Of a stretch of 36,089 bases of DNA, positions 1-8,293 are shown piece after piece. The notes under the pieces were generated by a model, which worked only from the letters and a program-made list of their open reading frames with translations, was not told where the DNA came from and did not search any database. The stretch's first letter is position 1, and every line of letters begins with the position of its first letter. Origin of the DNA: Terriglobia bacterium (GTDB taxonomy: Bacteria > Acidobacteriota > Terriglobia > UBA7540); assembly GCA_030038235.1 (NCBI GenBank), contig JASHPE010000225.1, positions 1 to 36,089 of the forward strand, read 5' to 3'. The position numbers were made by a program, and so were the translations under genes.

Positions 1-245
1 TCCGGCCCGATCGTCACACTTGAGATGTTCAGGGTGCCGTTTCCCGTCAGCGCCACGGATTGCGGGCTGCCGGCCGCGTTGTCCCCAATCTGCAGGAATT
101 CATTGAGTGGGCCTACGGTGGTTGGAGCAAAGCTCACGCTAAAGCTGCAACTCCCACCTGCCGCCACCGTGCTGCCACAGTTGTTCGTCTGCGCATAGTC
201 CGGCCCGATCGTCACACTTGAGATGTTCAGGGTGCCGTTTCCCGT
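1..245. repeat. Direct repeat of 47 bp, period 198 bp, inside the Hydin-like repeats
   Basis: Bases 1-47 and 199-245 are identical. They encode the same strand segment (reading NISSVTIGP on the minus strand) of consecutive Ig-like domains, so this is a recent in-frame domain duplication at the 3' part of the phosphoesterase gene. Confidence 0.8.
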
Positions 246-3200
246 GTTGTTGAGGGTTACCGTTTGCGCCTGGCTCGTCGAACCAAGGTATTCATTGCCG
301 AAGCTCAGGCTGGTTGGTACCAGACTAACCACCGCAGCCGTTCCCGTGCCAGTCAAACTCACGGCCTGTGGGCTTCCGCCGGCGTTGTCGGTGACCGTGA
401 CCGTCGCAGATCGATTTCCTATTGCGGCAGGCGTGAAAGTCACGTTGATGGTGCAGTTCGCCCCGGCGGCCACGCTCGATCCGCAGTTGTTCGACTGGCT
501 GAAGTCCCCGCTGTTCGCCCCGGTCACCGTAATGCTGTCGATTGCGAGCGGAGCCGTGCCGGTATTCGAGAGAGTGACGGACTGCGGCGTGCTGCTGGTG
601 CCCATGGCCTGATTTCCAAAGGTCAGGCTGTTGGTGGACAGGCTGACCGTGGCGCTTTGCAGGAGGATCGACACCACCCCGGCCGTCTGGGCAGCTACCG
701 CCACGTCCATGCGACCGTCATTGTTGAAGTCGCCTGCGACGATGCCGGCAGGCCCAGCGTCCGTGGGCGTGTCGACGTGCGGTTGGAAGGTTCCGTCGCC
801 GTTCCCGAGTAGAACGGAGATGCTGTTGGCCGACTGATCGACCACAGCCAGATCCAGTTTCCCGTCACCGTTGAAGTCTCCAGCCGCCAGAGCCACGGGT
901 CCTGCCGCCGTTGGGAAGGTGGTTTGGGCGCCGAACGTACCGTTGCCGTTACCGAGCAGAATTGAGACGGTGCCGTTCGTCTCATTCGCCACCGCCAGAT
1001 CCAAATTGCCGTCGCCGTTGAAGTCTGCGGTCAGGATGCCCTCAGGACCGTTGCCTGTGGCCGGCTGCGCACTCTGCGCGGTGAATGTCCCGGTCCCGGT
1101 CCCCAGCAGAATTCCCACCGTGTTGCTGGCGTTGTTCGATTGCGCCAGGTCCAGCTTGCCATCTCCGTTGAAGTCTCCGATCGCCAGCGATACCGGCCCG
1201 GTTCCAGCGTTGGGAAGCACCGATGTCTCCTCGAACGTCCCGTTGCCGTTGCCCAGGAAAAGCTCGAGGGCGTCATCTACCTGACTTACGACGGCCAGAT
1301 CGAGAATGCCGTCGCCGTTGAAATCTGCTGTGCCCAGACCAACGGGCGCGGTGGTGTCCATGCTGATCGTCGACTTCAGCGTCAGCGTGCCGTCCCCGTT
1401 CCCGGAGAAGATCGAAATGGTGCTGTCGGTCTGGTTGGCGACCGCCAGACCCAGCTTGCCATTGCCATTGAAGTCGCCGACCGCCAGCGCGTCCGGCCCT
1501 GTTCCGGTGGGCGCCACAATTCCGCTGCCGAACGTGCCGTCCCCATTGCTGAGGAAGATTTCGACTGTGTTATCGGCATAGTTCGCCACCGCCAGGTCCG
1601 GCTTGCCATCGCCATTGAAGTCCCCGCTGGCCACGGCGCGAGGACCGTTGCCTGTGCCGAAGCTGGTCTTGTTGAGCGTAACGGAGGCGGTGGAGTTAGT
1701 GACCGGAAAGAGCAGGAAGTTGGAAAGTCCGCCGCCCGGGCTCGGATTCGAGACGGTCAGCACCGCCGTACCGGCGGACCCCAGGTTCGAAGCTGGCACT
1801 GACGCCGTCAGATCAGCGCTGCTGACGAGCGTGGTGGCGAGCGGGCTGCCGTTCCAATTGGCCGTCGCGCCGGAGACAAATCCCGTCCCGTGCACCGTGA
1901 GGCTGAAACCGCTGCTGCCCGGCGCTGCACTGACCGGCGCCAGAGCCTGGCTAAGGAAGGGCACGGCGTTCGCCGCGGCGTAGACTCCCACGCCCGTCAG
2001 GGTGACCGTTTGGGGGCTGTCGGTTTCGCTGTCGTAGACGTAGAGCTGTCCGTTGAGGGTGCCCGCCACGGTGGGCGTGAAGGCCATGGTGAGAGTGCAC
2101 TTCGCCCCGGGCCCTAAAGTGTTACCGCAGGTGGTGCTCTGAATGGAATAGTTCTGCGTCACCAGTTGAAGCAATTGTTCCTCGTACCCTGCCGATTCGG
2201 TTGCCGACCCGAATACCGACGTACCGGTGATAGTCAGGGTGCTGGTGGTGCTCTTGTTGGTCAGAGTCGCTACCACGGTGGCGCTGCTGCCGAGGGTCAC
2301 ATTTCCGAAGGTGAGGGTCGGCGGCGTCAGGGAGACGAGCGTACCGAGGCCCGTGAGGTTCACAACCTGCGAGCCGCTGCCATCGCTGTCGGTGACAGTG
2401 ACGGTTCCATAGCGGATACCGGTGGTTGTGGGTGTGAACTTGACCGTGATTGTGCAGTTCGCGCCGGCGCCCAGGCTGGCGCCGCAAGTGTTGGTCTGGC
2501 TGTAGTCACCGGTGGCCACGATGCTGCTGATGGTCAGCATCGATGTGCCGAGATTGGTGAGCGTGGCTGATTTGGTCGCGCTGCTTGAGCCCACGGTCAC
2601 CGTTCCGAAGCTCAGCAGCGCCGAAGAAAGGCTCACATTGGTTCCTACTCCGCTCAGGCTTACGGTTTGCGGGCTGGTGGAATCGCCGTCGGTCATCGTG
2701 AGGGTTCCCGTGCGTGAACCGGTAGCCGTCGGGGAGAAATTCACCGTCACAGTGCAGACGTACGGTGGGGATCCCGGAGTATAGCCCTGGAGGCCCTTGG
2801 GGCAATTATTGGTCTGGGAGAAATCCCCGCTGGTAGTGATGCTGGAAACTGAAATCGAAGTCGGGTTGTAGTTGGTCAGAAACACCGTCATCCCCGGGCT
2901 CGTAGTGCCGACGGCCTCCGGCAGCGCAAACTTCAGAGCGGTGGTCGAAGCCGGCGGGCAATGGCGGGTTTGCAGAAGAAGGGGAGGCAGTGGAGTCTGG
3001 TTGAAGTTGAAGCTGTCGAGCATGTCGTTGGCATCAGCGTCGCGCGAGGTGAGCGGCGGCAGGCCGAAGCGTTCCTCCGCAAACTTGAGGAACGACGCGA
3101 ACTCGTAAGTGGTATGAGAAATGTATCCGCCTTGGGCGTACGGCGAGATGATCAGCAGCGGCGTACGCAGCCCGAGGCCGTACTGATCTGAAACCGGCGG

Positions 3201-4367
3201 CGGCACACTGTCATAGAATCCGCCGAAGTCGTCCCAGGTTACGAAAATGGCCGACGAGCTCCAGTCCGGACCCTGCATGACAGCGCTGAGCTGGTCCACG
3301 GTCCAGTTCTCGCCGTTACAGGTGCTGTAGGTGGGGTGCTCGTCTTCGTCGTCCGGAGCGATCACCCAACTGACCGCCGGCAGATTTCCGGACTCGGCGT
3401 CGGTGACGAATTGGGTGTCAGGTGCGATATTCGTGGTCCATAGAGACGAGTTCCGGATGTGATTGATGGCGTCATAAACGTTGAACAGGGATCCTTGGTG
3501 GACGTAGTACCTCCACGAGATGCCACTGTTGTCGAGCAGGTCGGCGAGGGTTTCAAAATCGAAACAGGGAAACTGGTTGGTCAGGTTCCCGTTGCTGTCC
3601 AATACCGGCACCAGCGTTCCCTCAGGCGAATCGCAACCCCATACTCCCGACGAATTCTGGGGGTTATCGACGGCTCCACCACTTTGGGCTGCAATCGTGT
3701 AGAGATGATTCGGGAAACTCGGACCGTGCAGGGAGGAGAACATATGGTCAGCCAGCGTGAACGCACCGGCGTAAGCAAAGTAATTCGGGACATTCGACGC
3801 GGCCTGCTCGGTCAGGCAAAGCATGTCGCCATTGACGTTGCACGCGTCGGATCCGACTGCGATCAGATCGAACCGATCCATCTTCCCGTTGTCTTCACCG
3901 AGGATTGTATCCCCCCACCCGTGCGGCATGTCGCGAGGAACGCGGTCCGGTGTGACGCCAAGGTTGATGACCTGCCCGGTCGAAATCGTGGCGGTCGTAG
4001 CCCCGTCGGCGCCCGGGAAGTTTCCGAACATCTCGTCGAAGGTCCGGTTTTCCTTGACGATGAAAACGATGTGCTGAATGGCCGAGTCGAAATCGAGGGG
4101 CTTGCCGCCCTCCGGCGGGTCCTGTGGTTTGGCCGGTACCGCGGAACCCTCAGCCCGTTGCAACGTGCGCGGTCCGGGCCTGAGCGCCGCCTTTGGCGGT
4201 CGATTGCCGATGCCGGCATTCCCATCACGGGCTGACACAGGGCTCGCGCCTGCGCGGGGGCCCGATCCATGCGCCGGAAACGCGGAGGCTCCACCGCCCA
4301 GTGGCAGAGCGGCTAGAACACACCAACCGAAGATTCCAGCGATCTCGCTTATTGAAAGCGTGCGCAC
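1..4367 (-). CDS. Secreted phosphoesterase (phospholipase C/acid phosphatase family) with Ig-like, IPT and FG-GAP repeats; 3' end outside window
   Basis: I read an open frame from GTG at 4367 through to the left edge (at least 1455 codons). The N-terminus looks like a signal peptide (GIFGWCVLAALPLGGGASA). Residues about 93-445 match the phosphoesterase family PF04185: an ENRTFDEMFG motif, HMFSSLHGPSFPNHLYTIAA and TWDDFGGFYDSVPPP are its usual landmarks. Next come two or three ASPM/Hydin-like (choice-of-anchor D) beta domains, an IPT/TIG-like domain (about 790-890), seven FG-GAP/VCBS repeats of about 50 residues with DFNGDGK-type calcium loops (nt about 1670-640), and further Hydin-like repeats running off the edge. 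The enzyme is probably exported and cleaves phosphate esters outside the cell; the tail probably binds surfaces or partners (inference). The GTG start follows a run of nine G that can act as ribosome binding site. The substrate cannot be told from sequence. Confidence 0.85.
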   Translation of the reverse strand, partial: MRTLSISEIAGIFGWCVLAALPLGGGASAFPAHGSGPRAGASPVSARDGNAGIGNRPPKAALRPGPRTLQRAEGSAVPAKPQDPPEGGKPLDFDSAIQHIVFIVKENRTFDEMFGNFPGADGATTATISTGQVINLGVTPDRVPRDMPHGWGDTILGEDNGKMDRFDLIAVGSDACNVNGDMLCLTEQAASNVPNYFAYAGAFTLADHMFSSLHGPSFPNHLYTIAAQSGGAVDNPQNSSGVWGCDSPEGTLVPVLDSNGNLTNQFPCFDFETLADLLDNSGISWRYYVHQGSLFNVYDAINHIRNSSLWTTNIAPDTQFVTDAESGNLPAVSWVIAPDDEDEHPTYSTCNGENWTVDQLSAVMQGPDWSSSAIFVTWDDFGGFYDSVPPPVSDQYGLGLRTPLLIISPYAQGGYISHTTYEFASFLKFAEERFGLPPLTSRDADANDMLDSFNFNQTPLPPLLLQTRHCPPASTTALKFALPEAVGTTSPGMTVFLTNYNPTSISVSSITTSGDFSQTNNCPKGLQGYTPGSPPYVCTVTVNFSPTATGSRTGTLTMTDGDSTSPQTVSLSGVGTNVSLSSALLSFGTVTVGSSSATKSATLTNLGTSMLTISSIVATGDYSQTNTCGASLGAGANCTITVKFTPTTTGIRYGTVTVTDSDGSGSQVVNLTGLGTLVSLTPPTLTFGNVTLGSSATVVATLTNKSTTSTLTITGTSVFGSATESAGYEEQLLQLVTQNYSIQSTTCGNTLGPGAKCTLTMAFTPTVAGTLNGQLYVYDSETDSPQTVTLTGVGVYAAANAVPFLSQALAPVSAAPGSSGFSLTVHGTGFVSGATANWNGSPLATTLVSSADLTASVPASNLGSAGTAVLTVSNPSPGGGLSNFLLFPVTNSTASVTLNKTSFGTGNGPRAVASGDFNGDGKPDLAVANYADNTVEIFLSNGDGTFGSGIVAPTGTGPDALAVGDFNGNGKLGLAVANQTDSTISIFSGNGDGTLTLKSTISMDTTAPVGLGTADFNGDGILDLAVVSQVDDALELFLGNGNGTFEETSVLPNAGTGPVSLAIGDFNGDGKLDLAQSNNASNTVGILLGTGTGTFTAQSAQPATGNGPEGILTADFNGDGNLDLAVANETNGTVSILLGNGNGTFGAQTTFPTAAGPVALAAGDFNGDGKLDLAVVDQSANSISVLLGNGDGTFQPHVDTPTDAGPAGIVAGDFNNDGRMDVAVAAQTAGVVSILLQSATVSLSTNSLTFGNQAMGTSSTPQSVTLSNTGTAPLAIDSITVTGANSGDFSQSNNCGSSVAAGANCTINVTFTPAAIGNRSATVTVTDNAGGSPQAVSLTGTGTAAVVSLVPTSLSFGNEYLGSTSQAQTVTLNNTGNGTLNISSVTIGPDYAQTNNCGSTVAAGGSCSFSVSFAPTTVGPLNEFLQIGDNAAGSPQSVALTGNGTLNISSVTIGP
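640..1690 (-). repeat. Seven tandem FG-GAP/VCBS repeats, about 150 bp each
   Basis: On the minus strand the motif DFN(G/N)(D/N)G recurs near nt 1615, 1465, 1315, 1165, 1015, 870 and 720. Each repeat ends in a GNGDGTF-like segment. Seven copies are what a single beta-propeller needs, so the region may fold as one seven-bladed integrin-like propeller with calcium loops (family knowledge plus inference). Confidence 0.8.
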
Positions 4368-4380
4368 GAAATCCCCCCCC

Positions 4381-4771
4381 CAGCATTTTTGTCGGCGTCG
4401 CGCCGCCGGGCGGCTAGCGACACGCGGACCAATTGATCAGACCGTGGACTCGACTCTGAGGCGCGCACCCACTGACATGTTCCATTGGGACGCGCGGCCG
4501 GTACTCCAAACCCCTTTGTTGCAAGTGCTCAGCAACAAGAGGTCAAGAATGATGCTGAATATTCCGAGTGGGTACGCTTTAAGACTTCAGCTCCTTTACT
4601 TGGGTCTACTTATAGTTGTCTGGCCGGGGCTACCCTACCCCGAGGGTCGGCACTACCCAAAATTGAAGCGCACAACTAGATACCATCGAGGCGACGTCTT
4701 GTCAAGTATCTCGGCAGTTATGAATTATTGATTTAAATTCAATCTGCGGACTGCCCGGCTGCAAGTGGCAT
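4381..4771. other. Intergenic leader between kinase gene and phosphoesterase gene
   Basis: I see no gene here. The stretch is poorer in GC than its flanks around 4550-4745. It holds the promoter candidate at 4677-4705 and, inside the predicted 5' leader, a short hairpin with 7-bp arms TTGTTGC (4516-4522) and GCAACAA (4532-4538). The leader of about 300 nt is long for an ordinary gene. Confidence 0.5.
4677..4705 (-). promoter_or_regulatory. Sigma-70-like promoter for the phosphoesterase gene
   Basis: Reading the minus strand, TTGACA (4705-4700) is followed after exactly 17 bp by TATCTA (4682-4677). The -35 is a perfect consensus. Transcription would start near 4670, leaving about 300 nt of leader before the GTG at 4367. 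Confidence 0.5.
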
Positions 4772-7384
4772 TCATCGCTGACGCTGGAGCCTTGCACTCA
4801 GGTCGTCCATCTTACGCCTTTGATAAGCTTCGGCATCAGCGCGGGAAAAAACCGGGCGAACCGACTCGAGGTATTTTACTGCCTCGAGGTTACGGCCCTG
4901 CCGCAGCGCAATTTCCGCTCGCGCCAGGGTCACTCCTGCGCCCCAGTCCGGGTCGCCTGTCAGTTGGACCACGACCTTGCTATCGATTGCATCCAGCAAC
5001 TTCGAAGCATCCTGAAGCTTGCCAAGGCCGATGAGGCAGTTCGCGAGCGGAAGACTGATGCCCTGGGCGAGCGCGGATCGCGGCCCGAAAGCTCTTACAG
5101 CGGCTTCCAGCGCCTGACGAGCGTTGCGCTCCCCGTCCACGAAATGTTCGCCCCGGCACTGCGCTTCCGAAGCGTCGGAAAGCGTGGCGATCGAGTAGAA
5201 AGAAAGCGGTCCCTGCTTTTTAACGGAGGCACTGTAGATCGCCAGGTCATCGCGGACCGTGTCGTCAAACATGCCAAGGCTGCCCTCGGACTGCGCTCGT
5301 GTGGTGAGCACTTGCATAGTCAGCTCGTGATCGGGACCGAGCTTGCTGACAAAGATCGGATAGATATCATTGGCTTCCTGGACGGACTCCCGGAACTTCC
5401 TCTCGATCATGAACGCCTGGGCAAGATTGAGACGCACCCGCAACACGTAGGGGCTGTCGGGCCCTTTGAGGCGCGAATAGTCCGCGATCAACTGGCGCGC
5501 GAGACGCTCGGCTGTGGCGCCGTCACCCAGGCGAATGTAGGTGAAGGCTAAACGCTGTCTCAGATTGAAGCGCGCGATGTCATCCAGGTCTGGCACTCCA
5601 GCGGCCTCGTCCGAAGCCTCTTCGAAGTATTGATTTGCCGCTGTGGCATCGCTCTCCACCAGCGCGATCATGCCTTTGGCGGTAAGAAGCCAGACGTTCA
5701 AATCCATGTGGGGGTGACTGAGTTTTGCCAGCAGCGGTTCCTGGCCGGCGACCAGCGATTTCGCGGTGGCGATGCCTTGGCTCTGAAAGCTTCGGGCTTC
5801 CATGGCGGCACGCTGGAGCTGAACGGCGATCGCATGCTGCGAAAGGGGTCCTTCCGCCTGCACAAAAAGCTGATTGGCCCGCTGATACTCCTGCCGCGCT
5901 TCGGGAAAATTGCTCCGGCTGTCCAACGCTTGGGCGATGGTCAGGTGAAGCCGGGCGGCGACGTCGGGCTCGGTTGCGAACTCGCGATCGATGGCCGGCG
6001 ATGCTTGGTTGATGGCTGCCTGGAGCGTCTCGGCCGAGTTTCCACTCTGGAAAGGATCGCCGCGACCGATCAGATCATCGGAAAGAAATCGGTTGACGGC
6101 GGTGGCGATGGCCGTTTGGCGATTCGCCTGGTCGCGTTCCCTGGCCAAACGCATCGTGAAGAAAATTACCAGGCCCACGAGGAGCCCGGTTGCCGCCGCG
6201 GCCGCGATCACCGGCCCGCGATGACGTGCCATGAATTTCCGCACACGGTAGCCCGCCGTGTCCGGCCGCGCCTCCAGGGGCTCGCTTTTCAGATAATGGT
6301 TGATGTCTCGCAGCAACGCTTCAACCGATCGGTATCTCCGCTGAGGGTCCTTATGCATCGCGGTGAGACACAGCACATCCAAATCGGCCCAGTTTGCCTT
6401 GCCGATGAAATTGTCATGCGTGGCGTTGGGTGGTTGCGATATCCGCCGGCGATTCGCTGACGGCTTGTCTGGCGCTTCTTCGGTGATGATCCTTGCCGCG
6501 TCGGCGGGCGTCCGATTTGTCAGATCGAAAGGCAGACGTCCCGCAAGAAGTTGATAAAGGACAGCGCCGAGCGCGTAGACATCGGTTTGGACGCCCACGC
6601 GATCGCCGCGAATCTGCTCGGGCGCGGCATAAGCGGGCGTCATTAGCCGCAAAGAAGTGCGCGTCTGATCAGCCGTGGCATCGAGGTCCTCAAGCTGCTT
6701 GGCAATCCCGAAGTCCAGCAGCCGGGGATTCCCATCGGATTTGACCAGAATATTGGACGGTTTCAGGTCGCGGTGGATGACGGCCTGCTGATGAGCGTAC
6801 TGCACAGCCTCGCATACGGCGCGAACGAGTTTCAAACGCTCGTTGATCGAGCACTCGTGCTCGCTGCAGTAATTGGTGAGCGGAAGCCCATCGACGTATT
6901 CCATAGCGAACCACGGAGTTCCGTCGTCGAGGGCGCCGGCATCGTAGAGCCGTGCGATCGAAGGATGATTGAGGTGTGCGAGCGTGCGCTGCTCACTCGA
7001 AAAGCGCTCGCGGCGGGCAGGCGAGAGCCATGCGTCGCGCAGGAGCTTGATGGCGACCAGGCTGCCGATGTCCCCGCGCTCCGCGAGGTAGACGACGCCC
7101 ATGCCGCCTTCTCCGAGCACTCGCAGGATTCGATAGGGGCCGATTTGCTGGAAGGGAAGCGCCGGCTCGGCCTCCGCGCCCAGTACCTCCTGGGCCACCT
7201 CGGCGAGATCGCGGTTAAGCAGCGAGTCGCTGCGGGCGTCCTCTTCCAGGAGGGCCAGAACTTCGGCCGAGAGGCTCTCATCCCCGCCGCAGGCACTTTG
7301 CAGGAATGCGGAGCGCTCTCGTTCCGGAAGGTCCGCCGCGCCGTGAAAAAGCGTCTGGATCAATTCCCAGCGCTTGCTATCCAT
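4772..7384 (-). CDS. Membrane Ser/Thr protein kinase with C-terminal TPR-like region
   Basis: Counting from the ATG at 7384 (870 residues): a short N-terminal region starting MDSKRWELIQ as in related kinases; kinase domain about 80-370 with GEGGMG glycine loop (91-96), VAIK lysine K113, HRDLKPSN with catalytic D206, DFG D224, and APEQ; one membrane segment at about 391-411 (PVIAAAAATGLLVGLVIFF); then about 450 residues of helical TPR-like repeats, probably outside the membrane. All catalytic residues are present. An upstream ATG at 7420 overlaps the sigma-factor stop (ATGA), so the two genes are translationally coupled; a start there would add 12 residues, and the frame stays open to 7450. 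The GAGGGGAG before 7384 and family alignment favour 7384. It probably senses a signal through the TPR part; its substrate is unknown. Confidence 0.9.
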   Translation of the reverse strand: MDSKRWELIQTLFHGAADLPERERSAFLQSACGGDESLSAEVLALLEEDARSDSLLNRDLAEVAQEVLGAEAEPALPFQQIGPYRILRVLGEGGMGVVYLAERGDIGSLVAIKLLRDAWLSPARRERFSSEQRTLAHLNHPSIARLYDAGALDDGTPWFAMEYVDGLPLTNYCSEHECSINERLKLVRAVCEAVQYAHQQAVIHRDLKPSNILVKSDGNPRLLDFGIAKQLEDLDATADQTRTSLRLMTPAYAAPEQIRGDRVGVQTDVYALGAVLYQLLAGRLPFDLTNRTPADAARIITEEAPDKPSANRRRISQPPNATHDNFIGKANWADLDVLCLTAMHKDPQRRYRSVEALLRDINHYLKSEPLEARPDTAGYRVRKFMARHRGPVIAAAAATGLLVGLVIFFTMRLARERDQANRQTAIATAVNRFLSDDLIGRGDPFQSGNSAETLQAAINQASPAIDREFATEPDVAARLHLTIAQALDSRSNFPEARQEYQRANQLFVQAEGPLSQHAIAVQLQRAAMEARSFQSQGIATAKSLVAGQEPLLAKLSHPHMDLNVWLLTAKGMIALVESDATAANQYFEEASDEAAGVPDLDDIARFNLRQRLAFTYIRLGDGATAERLARQLIADYSRLKGPDSPYVLRVRLNLAQAFMIERKFRESVQEANDIYPIFVSKLGPDHELTMQVLTTRAQSEGSLGMFDDTVRDDLAIYSASVKKQGPLSFYSIATLSDASEAQCRGEHFVDGERNARQALEAAVRAFGPRSALAQGISLPLANCLIGLGKLQDASKLLDAIDSKVVVQLTGDPDWGAGVTLARAEIALRQGRNLEAVKYLESVRPVFSRADAEAYQRRKMDDLSARLQRQR

Positions 7385-7416
7385 CTCCCCTCGCCGCAGC
7401 CGACGGCCCTTCATGG

Positions 7417-7974
7417 TCATTGCGCCTGACGGAGTTCGTGCGCCAACCACGCGCGAGCCGCTCGCCAGTCGCGAAGAATCGTCGCCTCCGAGACATTGAG
7501 CAAGGTCGCCGTCTCTTGGACGCCCAAGCCGCCAAAGAAGCGGGCCTCGACCATCGTGGCTTGGCGCGGTTGAATGCGGCCCAACTCGTCCAAGGCAACG
7601 TCCAGCGCCAGCAGGTCCTTTCCGCAGAAGGCGCTCTCCGCGAGAGGCTCATCGAAGGTGACGGTCAGGAGCGAGCCCGCGCCGCGCTTGATGGCGTTCC
7701 GGCGCCGGGCGGCTTCCACCAGAACCTGACGCATGGCCCGGGCTGCGATTCTCTTGAATTGCAAGCGGGAAACCGATGCGACGTGAGGCGAGCCGGCGAG
7801 CTTCAGCCAGGCTTCATTGACCAAGGCAGTCGGGCTGAGAGTGGCGCTCGGGTCGTCGCGGCGGACGCTGGCAGCGAGGCGTCGCAATTCCTCGTAGGCC
7901 GCTGAGAAAAGGTGATCGAGGGCTTTCCGCTCTTCCGGCGTGGCCGCTGGACCGTCACTTTCAAAGCCTGGCAT
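7417..7974 (-). CDS. ECF-like RNA polymerase sigma factor (TIGR02999 type)
   Basis: A 185-residue protein starting MPGFESDG. It has the region-2 segment LSPTALVNEAWLKLAG typical of the Acidobacteria/Planctomycetes sigma-70 subgroup TIGR02999, a region with FKRIAARAMRQVLVEAARRR, and a C-terminal region-4 helix-turn-helix (GVQETATLLNVSEATILRDW) for -35 binding. The frame is open upstream to 8079, but the promoter candidate at 8044-8072 would start transcription near 8037, so the internal ATG at 7974 is preferred. Its stop overlaps the possible start of the kinase gene, forming a two-gene unit. Such sigma factors commonly sit beside Ser/Thr kinases rather than anti-sigma factors, suggesting control by phosphorylation (inference). 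Confidence 0.9.
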   Translation of the reverse strand: MPGFESDGPAATPEERKALDHLFSAAYEELRRLAASVRRDDPSATLSPTALVNEAWLKLAGSPHVASVSRLQFKRIAARAMRQVLVEAARRRNAIKRGAGSLLTVTFDEPLAESAFCGKDLLALDVALDELGRIQPRQATMVEARFFGGLGVQETATLLNVSEATILRDWRAARAWLAHELRQAQ

Positions 7975-8043
7975 TGCCTTTGTTCCGTTCGTGCGAATAC
8001 GACTCGATGCGGCGCATGACGAAATGCGGTCCTCAGTCTGGAA

Positions 8044-8072
8044 ATAGTAGCATCGTGACGAAGTACCGGCAA
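8044..8072 (-). promoter_or_regulatory. Promoter candidate for sigma factor-kinase unit
   Basis: On the minus strand TTGCCG (8072-8067) and TACTAT (8049-8044) are separated by 17 bp. This places the start of transcription about 60 nt before the ATG at 7974. Confidence 0.45.
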
Positions 8073-8208
8073 CAGGCACGGATGCATTAACAAGACGTGC
8101 ACCGGATACGAGGGATAGTCGGTGGGTGGGAAAGTGGGCGAAAGCAGAGAAGTGAGAATACTTACTTTGACGCTTGCAATCCGTAGGTTAGCTTGCGGAA
8201 AACATGTT

Positions 8209-8247
8209 GGAAAGGGGAGCAAACCCGGGCTTCTGGCTCCCTTTTCC
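8209..8247. terminator. Hairpin after the PEP-CTERM protein gene, possible terminator
   Basis: GGAAAGGGGAGC (8209-8220) pairs with GCTCCCTTTTCC (8236-8247) with one mismatch and a 15-nt loop. It lies about 50 nt past the stop of the large minus-strand gene. The T-rich run (TTTTCCTGTTTTT) follows it on the plus strand only; on the minus strand the U-tract is poor, so termination there would be weak. Confidence 0.4.
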
Positions 8248-8293
8248 TGTTTTTCGGGCGCTTTCGGAAACGATGATGAGTAGAATCAGAGAC

